A DNA stretch of 64,000 nt from Caulobacteraceae bacterium (GCA_027487945.1 JAIYCQ010000043.1:88200-152199), one strand, 5' to 3'. Positions 52,805-61,576 are shown, counted from the first letter of the stretch. Numbers and translations: made by a program. The notes: generated by a model from the sequence alone, not told the origin.

Positions 52805-52821
52805 TCCTCGCGGAGTCCCGG

Positions 52822-53310
52822 ATGCGCATCGCCGTTGTCGCCAGTCTGCTGGCTCTGGCCGCCGCCGCCCCCGCCCTGGCCGCCACGCCCGAGGCGGACA
52901 TCGCCGCCGTCCTCGACCGGCTGCATCTCGCGGCATCGAAGGCCGACGGGCCGGCCTATTTCGCGCTCTATACGCCCGACGCGGTGTTCCTCGGCACCGA
53001 CGTCACCGAGCGCTGGACGATCCCGGCGTTCCGCGCCTACGCGCAGCCCTTCTTCGACAAGGGCCAGGGCTGGACCTACGCCGCCCGGGAGCGGCAGGTG
53101 ACGATCGCCCCGGTCGACTGCCGCTGCGTGGCCTGGTTCGACGAGGTGCTGGACAGCCAGTCCTACGGTACGGCGCGGGGCACGGGGACGCTGGTGCTTA
53201 CGCCGGAAGGCTGGCGCGTCAGCCAGTACGCCCTGACCTTCCCGATCCCCAACGACGTCGCTGACGAGGTGATCGCCCGGATCAAGGCGTTTGAAGCGGG
53301 GAAGAAGTAG
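52822..53310 (+). CDS. Exported SnoaL/NTF2-like protein
   Basis: A 162-residue protein with a clear signal peptide (VVASLLALAAAAPALA, then ATPEAD). The mature domain has the NTF2-like fold pattern: AAVLDRLHLAASKADGPAYFALYTPDAVFLGTDVTERWTI, then VAWFDEVLDSQSYGTARGTGTLVLTPEGWRVSQYALTF. Function is unknown; related proteins are ketosteroid isomerase-like or simply ligand-binding. The ATG 52822 lies just after the palindromic repeat; in-frame sequence before it belongs to the repeat. Confidence 0.85.
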   Translation: MRIAVVASLLALAAAAPALAATPEADIAAVLDRLHLAASKADGPAYFALYTPDAVFLGTDVTERWTIPAFRAYAQPFFDKGQGWTYAARERQVTIAPVDCRCVAWFDEVLDSQSYGTARGTGTLVLTPEGWRVSQYALTFPIPNDVADEVIARIKAFEAGKK

Positions 53311-53320
53311 GGATCGCCCT

Positions 53321-53460
53321 GCGTGCTTCGACACGCCCCTTCGGCGCTGCTCAGCATGACTATGGTGGGTACCGTTCCAATCTCGTCATCATGAGCAGCC
53401 GCCCCCGGGTCGCGCGCAGCGCGCGCCCGAGGATAAACTCCGCGGCGTGTCGGAGGACGC
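53321..53460. repeat. Two inverted copies of dispersed repeat family A
   Basis: The arms GCGTGCTTCGACACGCC (53321) and, on the other strand, GCGTCCTCCGACACGCC (ending 53460) match at 15 of 17 bases; their inner ends GCTGCTCAGCATGAC and GCTGCTCATGATGAC also match. The right copy contains a nested palindrome (GGGTCGCGCGC/GCGCGCGCCC at 53407-53428). It fills the convergent gap 53311-53470. Confidence 0.7.
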
Positions 53461-53470
53461 AGAGAGCGAC

Positions 53471-53875
53471 CTAACGCACCGCCGCGCAGGCCAGGCGAAG
53501 GCTGCGCAGGGCCCGCAACGCGTCCGCGGCCTCGTCCTCGGCGCCGAGGCGCAGGCTGAGGGCCTGGATACCGCCCGCCTCGCCGCTGAACCGGGCGCGG
53601 AACGAGACGGTCAGGCCGGCGCGCCCGGCGTCGAAGTCGAGGTCTGCATCGCTCCAGTCGACCTCCGGCGTCCGCGTCCGGCCGTCCGCCAGCCGCAGGG
53701 CGATGCGCGAGACACAGGCCTCGCCGCCCCAGGCCTCGACGGTCGCGCGCTGGTCGCCCAGCGGCGTCACCGCGCTAGCCCGCGCTCCGACGGTCAGCCG
53801 GGCCAGGGTCTCGTGCTCGGCGGCCGGGGCCAGCGGCAGGAAGAGGGCGATGGGCAGCAGGACGGATGCGATCAC
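53471..53875 (-). CDS. Exported hypothetical protein
   Basis: I do not recognise this 134-residue protein. It has a signal peptide (ASVLLPIALFLPLAPAA) and a small beta-rich domain (TVEAWGGEACVSRIALRLADGRTRTPEVDW) with two cysteines (GEACVS and RLACAAV) that may pair. It is divergent from recO with only 44 bases between starts. Confidence 0.7.
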   Translation of the reverse strand: MIASVLLPIALFLPLAPAAEHETLARLTVGARASAVTPLGDQRATVEAWGGEACVSRIALRLADGRTRTPEVDWSDADLDFDAGRAGLTVSFRARFSGEAGGIQALSLRLGAEDEAADALRALRSLRLACAAVR

Positions 53876-53919
53876 AGGGAGGTCTCGCCGGAACAGATCA
53901 GGTACGCTATCTCGTTAGC

Positions 53920-54651
53920 ATGGAATGGGAAGACGACGCCTTTGTGTTGTCGGCGCGGGCGCACGGGGAGACCGGCGCCATCGTCGACCTGCTGACCGAG
54001 CGCCATGGCCGCTTCGCCGCCCACGTGGCCGGCGGGGCCTCGCGGCGTATGAAGCCGTTCCTGCAGGCCGGCGCGCGGGTGCGGGCCGACTACCGGGCCC
54101 GGGTGGAGGCGCAGCTGGGCGCGGCGTTGCTGGAGCCTGTGGGCGAGGGGCCCTCGGCCCTGTTCGACGATCCGCTGGCGCTCAGCGGCCTTGCCGCCGC
54201 CGCCGCCGTGGCTGCGGGGGCCCTGCCCGAGCGCGAGCCGCACCCGGGCGCCTTCCTGGCCTTCGAGGCGCTGAGCAACGCCTTCGCCCTGACCGACATC
54301 TGGCCGGCGGTGTTTGTGCGCTTCGAGGCCGGACTGCTGGAGGAGCTGGGCTTTGGGCTGGACCTGACCAGATGCGCCTCGACCGGCGCGGTCGACGATC
54401 TGGTCTGGGTCAGCCCGCGCACCGGCCGGGCGGTGAGCCGCGCGGCGGGCGAGCCCTGGGCCGATCGCCTGCTGCCGCTCCCGGGGTTTCTGCTGTCGTC
54501 CCAGGGCGGCCTGCGCGAGGGCGACGTCCGCGCAGGCTTCGACCTGACCGGCCACTTCCTCGAGCAGTTCGTCTTCGGCCCCCTGAACCGCCCGCTGCCG
54601 CCGGCCCGGGTCTGGCTGCTGGACAAGCTGTCCGACGCGGGGAGGCTTTAG
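53920..54651 (+). CDS. recO: DNA repair protein RecO
   Basis: A 243-residue recombination mediator that loads RecA with RecR. Seen: N-terminal OB fold (EDDAFVLSARAHGETGAIVDLLTERHGRFAAHVAGGASRRMKPFLQAGARV) and the helical C-terminal domain (FVRFEAGLLEELGFGLDLTRCASTG). The zinc-finger cysteines of some RecO proteins are reduced to one. ATG 53920 is chosen; GCTATCTC at 53906-53913 is a -10-like box so close that the mRNA may be leaderless. Confidence 0.94.
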   Translation: MEWEDDAFVLSARAHGETGAIVDLLTERHGRFAAHVAGGASRRMKPFLQAGARVRADYRARVEAQLGAALLEPVGEGPSALFDDPLALSGLAAAAAVAAGALPEREPHPGAFLAFEALSNAFALTDIWPAVFVRFEAGLLEELGFGLDLTRCASTGAVDDLVWVSPRTGRAVSRAAGEPWADRLLPLPGFLLSSQGGLREGDVRAGFDLTGHFLEQFVFGPLNRPLPPARVWLLDKLSDAGRL

Positions 54652-54671
54652 GGGGAGCAGGGCGCGGTCCG

Positions 54672-55196
54672 TCAGGCCTTGGCGCCGCCGGACCGGTTTC
54701 GCAGGATCTGGTTCAACTGCGCCGCCGCCGCGAGACCGCCAACCACGGTGGCTCCGATCTGGAGCGCCTTCAGGATGGCCGCCAGGTAGCGCCCCCCAAA
54801 GGCACGTTCTACGAGTTCTGTCGTCGTCTGCTTGACCACCCGCTCGAAGCCCTCGTGTACGAATGAGGTGGTCAGGTCGAGATTGCCGAAGAAGGCGTAG
54901 ATCTTCATCGCCAGCACCGGCGCATAGGCCAGTGGCAGAAACAGCAGCGCCGCGCCGAGGCACAGCACGACCTTGTTCGCCAGCGGCTCTTCGCCAAAGA
55001 TCATGGCCAGCAGGTAACCCGCCGCAAGCACGATCAAGACGAAGAATGCGATCGCCAGCAGGACATCCGCCACGCTGCTGAAAGGCACCCGGAAAATCAG
55101 GTTCGCGATCAGCGCTCCGGCGGTGACCAGCAGAAAGGCGAGCAGCCACACCGTTCCATAGGCGCTGAGGTGCAGGCGCAGAGCGTCCGTCTTCAT
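54672..55196 (-). CDS. Hypothetical membrane protein
   Basis: A 174-residue protein with three or four membrane segments (about 13-35, 43-67, 75-97 and 140-160) and no motif I recognise. ATG 55196 has GGGGGG 7 bases upstream, better spaced than the ATG at 55202. It is divergent from parC and convergent with recO (20-base gap). It ends in a short basic tail. Confidence 0.75.
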   Translation of the reverse strand: MKTDALRLHLSAYGTVWLLAFLLVTAGALIANLIFRVPFSSVADVLLAIAFFVLIVLAAGYLLAMIFGEEPLANKVVLCLGAALLFLPLAYAPVLAMKIYAFFGNLDLTTSFVHEGFERVVKQTTTELVERAFGGRYLAAILKALQIGATVVGGLAAAAQLNQILRNRSGGAKA

Positions 55197-55264
55197 TTCC
55201 ATACCCCCCGATATGTTCGGCGTTCACCATGTCGCGGAACCTCGGCCCTGTCGAGCCACCCGCA

Positions 55265-55293
55265 GCGACACTGGCTCCTGCCCTTGCTAGAAC
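55265..55293 (+). promoter_or_regulatory. Likely parC promoter
   Basis: GCTAGAAC (55286-55293) matches the Caulobacter -10 pattern GCTANAWC exactly. GCGACAC (55265-55271), 14 bases upstream, matches TTGACGS at 4 of 7 positions. The predicted transcript starts about 24 bases before the parC ATG. Confidence 0.45.
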
Positions 55294-55323
55294 AAGACCC
55301 GAACCACCACTCCCGATTCGAGC

Positions 55324-57558
55324 ATGACCCTGCAAACCCCTCCGCCGGGTGACGGCGACCGCATTCTGGATGAGCCGCTCACCGAGGCATTGTCGCGGCG
55401 GTATCTCGCCTACGCCCTGTCGACGATCAGCTCGCGGGCGCTGCCCGACGTGCGCGACGGGCTCAAGCCCGTGCACCGGCGGCTGATGTACGCCATGAGC
55501 AACATGCGGCTGAACCCCGAGGCCGCGGCGCGCAAATGCGCCAAGGTGGTCGGGGAGGTGATGGGCAACTTCCACCCGCACGGCGACCAGTCGATCTATG
55601 ACGCCCTGGTCCGCCTGGCCCAGGATTTTTCCCAGCGCTACATGCTGGTCGAGGGGCAGGGCAACTTCGGCAATATCGACGGCGATAACCCCGCCGCCAT
55701 GCGCTACACCGAGTGCAAGATGACCACGGCGGCGATGCTGCTGCTGGACGGCATCAACGAGGACGCGGTCGATTTCCGCCCCACCTACGACGGCCAGGAC
55801 GAAGAGCCGGTCGTGCTGCCCGCGGGCTTTCCCAATCTGCTGGCCAACGGCAGCTCCGGCATCGCGGTCGGCATGGCCACCTCGATCCCGCCGCACAACG
55901 CCGGCGAGCTGATCGACGCCTGCCTTCTGCTGCTCAAGACCCCGACCGCGACCACCGCCGACCTCATGGAGCATGTGAAGGGCCCCGACTTCCCGACCGG
56001 CGGCATCATCGTCGAGTCGCGGGCCTCGATGCTGGAGACCTACGAGACCGGCCGGGGCGGGGTACGCACCCGCTCGCGCTGGTTCAGGGAGGAGCAGGCG
56101 CGCGGCGGCTGGCAGATCGTCGTCACCGAGATCCCGTATCAGGTGAAGAAGTCCGACCTGGTCGAGCAACTGGCCGAGCTGATCGAGAACAAGAAGGCTC
56201 CGCTGCTGGGCGATGTGCGCGACGAGAGCGCCGAGGACGTCCGGCTGGTCCTGGAGCCCAAGAGCCGCACGGTCGAGCCCGAGATGCTGATGGAGAGCCT
56301 GTTCCGGCTTTCCGACCTGGAGGTGCGGTTCTCGGTCAACATGAACGTTCTGGACGCGCGCGGCACGCCCGGCGTGATGGGGCTGAAGGCCTGCCTGCGG
56401 GCCTTCCTCGATCACCGCCGGGAGGTCCTGATCCGTCGGGCCCGGTTCCGTCTTGGCAAGATCGAGGCCCGGCTGCACATCCTCGACGGGCTGCTGATCG
56501 CCTATCTGAACCTCGACGAGGTCATCCGCATCGTCCGCTACGAGGACGAGCCAAAGCAGAAGCTGATGGCCGCCTTCGGCCTCAGCGAGATCCAGGCCGA
56601 CGCCATCCTCAACACCCGCCTGCGCCAGCTGGCCAGACTGGAAGAGATGGAGCTGCGCCGCGAGCACGCCGAGCTGGCTGAGGAACGCGACGGCATCAAC
56701 GCCATGCTGGCGTCCGACGCCATGCAGTGGAAACTGGTCGGGCAGGGGCTGAAGGACGTCCAGAAGGTGCTGGGGCAGGCGACAACGGTCGGCAAGCGCC
56801 GCAGCGACTTCGCCGACGCCCCGGCCGTCTCCGCCGAGGTCTCGGTCGAGGCCTTCGTGGTCCGTGAGGCGATCACGGTCATCCTGTCGGAAAAGGGCTG
56901 GATCCGCGCCGCCAAGGGCAAGGTCGAGGATCCGTCCGAACTGAAGTTCAAAGAGGGCGACAAGCTCGGCTTCATTGTTCCAGCAGAAACAACGGACAAG
57001 CTGCTTATCTTCGCGTCCGATGGTCGGTTCTTCACCGTCGATTGCAGCAAGCTTCCCAGCGCGCGCGGCCATGGCGAGCCGCTGCGGCTGATGGTCGACA
57101 TCGACGACAAGGTGAAGCTGATCGACGTCTTCCCGCACAAGCCGGGCCGCAAACGCTTCCTGGCCAGCAAGGCCGGCTACGGCTTCATCCTGCCCGAGGA
57201 CGAGGCGCTCGCCTTCCGCCGGGCCGGCAAGCAGGTGCTGAACGGCGAAGCCCTGGTGTCGCTGGAGGCCGTTGGCGACCGCGTGGCCGTGGTCGGTGAC
57301 AACGGCAAGATCCTGATCTTCAACATGGACGAGCTGCCCGAGATGCCGCGCGGCAAGGGCGTCAAGCTGCAGTCCTACCGCGAGGGCGGCCTGCGCGACG
57401 CGGTGGCCTTCAGCAGCGCTGTCGGCGCCGGCTGGATCGACGCGGCCGGCCGCACCCGCGAATGGCCCGACTGGCAGGGCTGGGTCGGCAAGCGCTCCGG
57501 CGCCGGCAAGCTGGCCCCCAAGGGTTTTCCGGCCAGCAAGCGGTTCCGGCCGAAGTAG
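55324..57558 (+). CDS. parC: DNA topoisomerase IV subunit A ParC
   Basis: A 744-residue type IIA topoisomerase subunit that decatenates replicated chromosomes. Active-site Tyr128 in AAMRYTE; winged-helix and tower regions follow, then a C-terminal beta-propeller with short blades ([48 protein letters not shown]). The quinolone-determining region reads [15 protein letters not shown]: Gln89 occupies the place of E. coli Ser80 and Asp93 that of Glu84. The length and start ([20 protein letters not shown]) fit ParC rather than GyrA. It ends in a terminator hairpin. Confidence 0.97.
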   Translation: MTLQTPPPGDGDRILDEPLTEALSRRYLAYALSTISSRALPDVRDGLKPVHRRLMYAMSNMRLNPEAAARKCAKVVGEVMGNFHPHGDQSIYDALVRLAQDFSQRYMLVEGQGNFGNIDGDNPAAMRYTECKMTTAAMLLLDGINEDAVDFRPTYDGQDEEPVVLPAGFPNLLANGSSGIAVGMATSIPPHNAGELIDACLLLLKTPTATTADLMEHVKGPDFPTGGIIVESRASMLETYETGRGGVRTRSRWFREEQARGGWQIVVTEIPYQVKKSDLVEQLAELIENKKAPLLGDVRDESAEDVRLVLEPKSRTVEPEMLMESLFRLSDLEVRFSVNMNVLDARGTPGVMGLKACLRAFLDHRREVLIRRARFRLGKIEARLHILDGLLIAYLNLDEVIRIVRYEDEPKQKLMAAFGLSEIQADAILNTRLRQLARLEEMELRREHAELAEERDGINAMLASDAMQWKLVGQGLKDVQKVLGQATTVGKRRSDFADAPAVSAEVSVEAFVVREAITVILSEKGWIRAAKGKVEDPSELKFKEGDKLGFIVPAETTDKLLIFASDGRFFTVDCSKLPSARGHGEPLRLMVDIDDKVKLIDVFPHKPGRKRFLASKAGYGFILPEDEALAFRRAGKQVLNGEALVSLEAVGDRVAVVGDNGKILIFNMDELPEMPRGKGVKLQSYREGGLRDAVAFSSAVGAGWIDAAGRTREWPDWQGWVGKRSGAGKLAPKGFPASKRFRPK

Positions 57559-57587
57559 CGGCAAGGGCGCGGACCCGCCAACGCAAC

Positions 57588-57626
57588 GGGGGCACGGGCG
57601 TCGCCGCCCATGCCCCCGCACGGTTT
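57588..57626 (+). terminator. parC terminator
   Basis: GGGGGCACGGGCG (57588-57600) pairs with CGCCCATGCCCCC (57605-57617) at 12 of 13 positions with a 4-base loop. A TTTT run follows at 57623-57626. It lies 30 bases after the parC stop. Confidence 0.75.
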
Positions 57627-57655
57627 TCGGTAGAGGAGACGTAAGGCTTTCGGGC

Positions 57656-58159
57656 CTAGCCGTGCGGCTTGGGCGGCGCGGCGAAGGGGTCGCTGGGCGC
57701 GGTCGACACCGGCTGTGGCGCCGGGGCGTGCTGCGGGGCGGCCGGGCGCTGGAACTTCAGGCTGCGGCCCTGGAAGAAGGCGCCGGTTTCCATCGCCAGC
57801 TGCTCGTGGGTGATGTCGCCGTCGACATAGGATGTCCCATAAAGGCGCACCTGCTTGGCGGTCACCGCGCCGATCACGCGGCCGCGCACCTCGGCGGCCT
57901 CGGCGTAGACCGAGCCCTCGATATGGCCGGTCTCACCGACCGTCAGGCGGCCGACGCGGACGTCGCCGCGGACGGTGCCGTCGATCTGCAGTTCACCGTC
58001 GCCGGTCACCCCGCCTTCGATACTGATTCCGTCGCTGATAAGGGATGCGACGCGCGGACGGGCCTTGGGCCCCTCGGGCGCGACCGGGGCCGGCGCGGCG
58101 GCCACGGGGGTCGCCTGGACGGGGGTCTTGGACGGGGTCTTAGTCGGTTTGCTGAACAT
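57656..58159 (-). CDS. Bactofilin
   Basis: A 167-residue polymer-forming cytoskeletal protein. The central DUF583 domain (about 38-130) shows the repeated beta-helix pattern: DGISIEGGVTGDGELQIDGTVRGDV, GETGHIEGSVYAEAAEVRGRVIGAV, TAKQVRLYGTSYVDGDI. Pro/Ala-rich tails flank it, as in BacA-type bactofilins. It scaffolds cell wall enzymes at the membrane. Its start lies 20 bases inside the upstream M23 peptidase gene, so the two are cotranslated. Confidence 0.95.
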   Translation of the reverse strand: MFSKPTKTPSKTPVQATPVAAAPAPVAPEGPKARPRVASLISDGISIEGGVTGDGELQIDGTVRGDVRVGRLTVGETGHIEGSVYAEAAEVRGRVIGAVTAKQVRLYGTSYVDGDITHEQLAMETGAFFQGRSLKFQRPAAPQHAPAPQPVSTAPSDPFAAPPKPHG

Positions 58160-59291
58160 ATTCGCCGGCCTTCAAGAAACGGTTCGGGTTCTGAGCTCGG
58201 CCGTTGACCCACACTTCGTAGTGCAAATGTGGGCCAGTCGAACGGCCAGTCGAACCCATCGATGCAATACGCTGGCCAACCGCCACGCGCTGACCGACGG
58301 AGACGCTGAAGCCGGCGAGGTGAGCGTAGCGGGTCTTGAATCCGTTGCCGTGGTCGATCTCCACGGTGTTGCCGTAGCCCGAGCGGACACCCGCGAACGA
58401 GACGACGCCCGGAGCGGTCGCATAGATCGGCGTGAAGTTGGGTCCGGCGAAGTCGAGCCCGGAATGGAAGGCGGGGCGACGGGTGAACGGATCGAGCCGC
58501 ACGCCGTAGCTGGAGGTCTGCGCCGCGGCGCTGGTCGGCCGGTAGAAGGGCAGACGCTTGGCCGCGTCGGCCAGGGCCCGCATGTCCGACATATTGTTCG
58601 CCGCGCGCTGGATGCGCAGCGCAAAGCTCTCATCGACGTCCAGAACCACGGCCAGCGCGCGCGGATCCTTGGCCTCGATCAGCGGGCCGCCCAGGGCGCC
58701 CCCGCGGCCGCGGTAGCTGGTCGGGTCGAGGCCGGCGAGACGGAAGGCGAGGCGCAGGCGCTCGGCGCGGCTGCGGGCGAAGCCTTCGGCGGCGTCGATC
58801 ATCCGCTCCTGGTCGATCAGGGTATTCTGGATGCGCGCCACAGGGCTGGTGGCGTTCAGGCGCGGCTTGGCCGGCGCCAGGGCGGCCTGGGCGCCAGGGA
58901 CGCCCTTGAAATCCTTGAGGAGTTCCGCGAGCGCGGCGTGGCGGCTTTCCACCGAGCCTGCCAGTTCGTCGAAGGAGCCGTTGGTGGTCGACAGCTGGGC
59001 TATGGCGCTGTTCAGGCGGGCCTGACGGTCGGCGGTCACCCGCTCCCAGTAGCGCTGCTGCTTGATCAGTTCCTGGTCGGCGGCGCTGACCGACAGCGCG
59101 CTGACCATCATGGCGGCGGTCGAGACGCCCATCCACAGGGCGGCGGCGGCGATCAGGCCGGCGCCCATCATCTGCTTGCCGGTGGAGAGCACGAAGCCGC
59201 GCATCTCTCCGCCCGAGCGGATATAGAGATGCCTTTCCGGGAAGAGCTCTTCCAGAGCCCGTCGAAGTCGCCGTACGCGCGTTACAGCCAT
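58140..59291 (-). CDS. Membrane-anchored M23 peptidase (LmdC-like)
   Basis: A 383-residue protein: a cytoplasmic N-terminus (about 1-40), one membrane helix (KQMMGAGLIAAAALWMGVS, about 40-60), a periplasmic coiled coil (about 70-200) and a C-terminal LytM/M23 domain with zinc ligands in FHSGLDFAGP (HxxxD) and HLHYEVWVNG (HxH). It probably cleaves peptide crosslinks of peptidoglycan. ATG 59291 has a GGGGG ribosome site; the longer upstream frame is not supported. Overlap with the bactofilin gene matches the bacA-lmdC arrangement known in stalked alphaproteobacteria. Confidence 0.93.
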   Translation of the reverse strand: MAVTRVRRLRRALEELFPERHLYIRSGGEMRGFVLSTGKQMMGAGLIAAAALWMGVSTAAMMVSALSVSAADQELIKQQRYWERVTADRQARLNSAIAQLSTTNGSFDELAGSVESRHAALAELLKDFKGVPGAQAALAPAKPRLNATSPVARIQNTLIDQERMIDAAEGFARSRAERLRLAFRLAGLDPTSYRGRGGALGGPLIEAKDPRALAVVLDVDESFALRIQRAANNMSDMRALADAAKRLPFYRPTSAAAQTSSYGVRLDPFTRRPAFHSGLDFAGPNFTPIYATAPGVVSFAGVRSGYGNTVEIDHGNGFKTRYAHLAGFSVSVGQRVAVGQRIASMGSTGRSTGPHLHYEVWVNGRAQNPNRFLKAGEYVQQTD

Positions 59292-59558
59292 AGCCCCCGA
59301 ACCCGAGTTTTTCGGTTTCGGCGATATGCCGCGAAGAAGGAGAAACGCGCAAGGGGCTTCGCGCGTAGGGGGAGCACGATGCCTTGATCTGAAGCCGAAC
59401 AGGTCAAGCGTTAACCACAATGAGTGATCTGCGCCACTCGAACCGTCACCTTCGCTCGCCTTCCGCGATTATTCAGCGTTTGGCGCGGCCTTTAGGCAAC
59501 AGTTGGGGTTACTCTAGGGTCACTGTGTGGCTGCGGCCCGTCGAGGCCGGCGTCGGCT

Positions 59559-60041
59559 TTACCCTGTCGCCCGCGCAGCCTCGAGTACTTGCTCCACATG
59601 GCCCGGCACCTTGACCTTGCGCCAGATCCGTCGAACCACGCCGTCCCCGTCGATCAGAAAGGTCGAGCGGTCGATGCCCATGTATTCGCGGCCGTAGAGC
59701 TTCTTCTCGACCCAGGCGCCGTAGCGCTCGATCACGTCGTTGTCGGCGTCCGAACCGAGCTCCACCGTCAGGCCGTGCTTGGCGCGGAACTTCCCGTGCT
59801 TGGCCGCCGTGTCCTTGGAGACGCCCACGACCACGGCGCCGGCCGCCTCGAACTCGGCCTTCGCCTGCGAGAAGCCCACGGACTCGGTGGTGCAGCCGGG
59901 CGTGTCGTCCTTCGGATAGAAGAACAGCACCACCGTCCTGCCCTTCAGCGCCGCCAGAGACACCCGGCCGGTATCGGTCGGCAGGTCGAAGTCGGGGGCC
60001 TTGTCGCCTTCGTTCAGCATCCTGTTCTCCATGACCGCCAT
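59559..60041 (-). CDS. bcp: Peroxiredoxin Bcp/PrxQ (one-cysteine form)
   Basis: A 160-residue thiol peroxidase. Peroxidatic Cys50 is in FFYPKDDTPGCTTES; the resolving Cys normally five residues later is replaced by Val (TTESVGF) and no other Cys is present, so recycling needs an external thiol. YGVWVEKKLYG-like and GIDRSTFLIDGDGVVRRIWRKVKVPGH segments fit the family. Possible starts are ATG 60041, 60032 and 60020; the first sits in a hairpin. The 267 bases 59292-59558 between its end and the M23 gene hold only promoter sequence. Confidence 0.93.
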   Translation of the reverse strand: MAVMENRMLNEGDKAPDFDLPTDTGRVSLAALKGRTVVLFFYPKDDTPGCTTESVGFSQAKAEFEAAGAVVVGVSKDTAAKHGKFRAKHGLTVELGSDADNDVIERYGAWVEKKLYGREYMGIDRSTFLIDGDGVVRRIWRKVKVPGHVEQVLEAARATG

Positions 60042-60072
60042 CCCGGTTTGGCATCGCTACGGCCGGGATGGC
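60037..60072 (-). promoter_or_regulatory. Hairpin between tyrS and bcp
   Basis: A perfect 10-bp inverted repeat (GCCATCCCGG 60037-60046 and CCGGGATGGC 60063-60072) with a 16-base loop starts 8 bases after the tyrS stop (minus strand). No T tract follows. The first possible bcp ATG lies within the stem, so it could either weaken readthrough or mask that start. Confidence 0.5.
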
Positions 60073-60080
60073 GCATTGGA

Positions 60081-61337
60081 TCAGACTGGCTTGACCAGCA
60101 CGATCTTCTTCTTCCCCTGGCTCAGCTTGATCACGCCATCGACCAGGTCGTCGGCGGTCAGCACGCGGTCGCCGTTGGTCTCCTGCACGTCGTTCAGGCG
60201 CAGGCCGCCGCCCTGGGCCAGACGCCGGGCCTCGCCGCGCGAGGCGGTAAGACCGGCCTCGACCGCCGCGGCCGCCAGAGTCTGGCCGTAGATCGCCGTC
60301 GCCGCGACCTCGACTGTCGGCAGGTCGGCCGACAGCGCGCCCTGTTCAAAGGCCTTCTCGGCGGCGTCGCGCGCAACCTTTGCCGCCTCCGCGCCGTGCA
60401 GCAGGGTCGTGGCCGCGTCGGCCAGCGCCTTCTTGGCCTCGTTGATCTCCGCGCCCTGCATCGCCTCGTAGCGGGCGATCTCGTCCAGCGGCATGTCGGT
60501 GAACAGCTTCAGGAAGCGGCCTACGTCGGCGTCCTCGGCATTGCGCCAGAACTGCCAGTAGTCGTACGGCGACCGCATGTCGGCGTTCAGCCACACCGCG
60601 CCCTGGGCCGTCTTGCCCATCTTGGCGCCCGAGGCGGTCGACAGCAGCGGCGTTGTCAGGCCGAAGGCCGGCTTGTGATCGACGCGGCGGATCAGCTCCA
60701 CCCCGTTGACGATGTTGCCCCACTGGTCCGACCCGCCCATCTGCAGCGTCACGCCATGCCGGCGGTTCAGTTCGAGGAAGTCGGTGGCCTGCATCAGCAT
60801 GTAGTTGAATTCGATGAAGGTCAGCGGCTGCTCACGCTCCAGCCGCAGCTTGACCGAGTCGAAGGCCAGCATGCGGTTGATCGTGAAGTGGACGCCGTAC
60901 TCGCGCAGGAAGTCGATGTAGCCGAGCTTGCTCAGCCACTCGTCATTGTCGATCAGGATGGCGTCGGTGGGGCCGTCGCCGAAGGTCAGGAACTTGCCGA
61001 AGGCCTGCTTCTGGCTGGCGATGTTGGCCTGGATCTCTTCATGGGTGCGCAGCTGGCGCGTCTCGTCCTTGCCGGACGGGTCGCCGACCTTGGAGGTGCC
61101 GCCACCGACGATGACGATCGGCCTGTGGCCGGCCTGCTGCAGCCGCCGCAGCATCATGATGGTGATCAGATTGCCGACATGCAGGCTGGGCGCGGTGGCG
61201 TCGTAGCCGATGTAGCCGGTGATGACGCCCTTGCTCGCCGCCTCGTCCAGCTCCTCCGGATGGGTGATCTGGTGGATGTAGCCGCGTTCCTGCATCAGTT
61301 GCAGGAAGGTCGACTTGAACTGGGGTTCGGCGGTCAT
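60081..61337 (-). CDS. tyrS: Tyrosyl-tRNA synthetase
   Basis: A 418-residue class I synthetase. HIGH-type motif is HVGN ([17 protein letters not shown]), the KMSKS-type loop is KMGKT, tyrosine-binding residues are in [11 protein letters not shown] and MQATDFLEL, and the S4 RNA-binding domain ends the protein ([20 protein letters not shown]). ATG 61337 gives the usual N-terminus ([16 protein letters not shown]). An in-frame ATG at 61406 with AGGAG 8 bases upstream could give a 23-residue extension. A possible leader peptide lies upstream. Confidence 0.96.
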   Translation of the reverse strand: MTAEPQFKSTFLQLMQERGYIHQITHPEELDEAASKGVITGYIGYDATAPSLHVGNLITIMMLRRLQQAGHRPIVIVGGGTSKVGDPSGKDETRQLRTHEEIQANIASQKQAFGKFLTFGDGPTDAILIDNDEWLSKLGYIDFLREYGVHFTINRMLAFDSVKLRLEREQPLTFIEFNYMLMQATDFLELNRRHGVTLQMGGSDQWGNIVNGVELIRRVDHKPAFGLTTPLLSTASGAKMGKTAQGAVWLNADMRSPYDYWQFWRNAEDADVGRFLKLFTDMPLDEIARYEAMQGAEINEAKKALADAATTLLHGAEAAKVARDAAEKAFEQGALSADLPTVEVAATAIYGQTLAAAAVEAGLTASRGEARRLAQGGGLRLNDVQETNGDRVLTADDLVDGVIKLSQGKKKIVLVKPV

Positions 61338-61459
61338 CGGGCGAGAGTCTCCTTGCGCGGACGGCTCTAGCACGCCGGGCGGGGAGGGGTTCAAGGTCAA
61401 CAGCATCGTCAGGTCTCCTGAAAGGGGGACCGGCGGCTGTGTGCTGGATGGGGATGTCA

Positions 61460-61515
61460 CATGCCGCCGGAAGGGGGGCGGCATGCGATCGCAACGCCGC
61501 TCGTCAGAACGAGCG
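61460..61515 (-). promoter_or_regulatory. Two hairpins in the tyrS leader
   Basis: On the minus strand a 7-bp stem (CGCTCGT/ACGAGCG, 61515-61498, loop TCTG) spans the stop codon of the small leader ORF, followed by a 9-bp stem (CATGCCGCC/GGCGGCATG, 61485-61460, 8-base loop). No T tract follows the second, so a classic attenuator terminator is not evident; control could be at translation. Confidence 0.35.
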
Positions 61516-61554
61516 GGCGTAATAGAGGGCGGCAAGGGCGGCCTTGGCGATCAT
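61504..61554 (-). CDS. Candidate leader peptide of tyrS
   Basis: A 16-codon ORF reads [16 protein letters not shown] then stops. Two adjacent tyrosine codons (TAT TAC) sit near its end, directly before a hairpin, and the gene downstream is tyrS. This is the layout of ribosome-mediated attenuation leaders. Against it: no strong ribosome site is seen before the ATG. Treat as a hypothesis. Confidence 0.3.
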   Translation of the reverse strand: MIAKAALAALYYARSF

Positions 61555-61576
61555 CGGCGGTCAGATGCCTGCGCTG

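Noticed and set aside
53872..57621. A 1249-codon open frame on the minus strand
   Set aside because: It lies antisense to recO, the membrane protein gene and parC, which have clear family motifs; the long frame is a GC-bias shadow with low-complexity composition.
59400..59425. CtrA-type site near GTTAACC upstream of the M23-bactofilin genes
   Set aside because: Only one half of TTAA-N7-TTAA is present; the second half reads GAGT.
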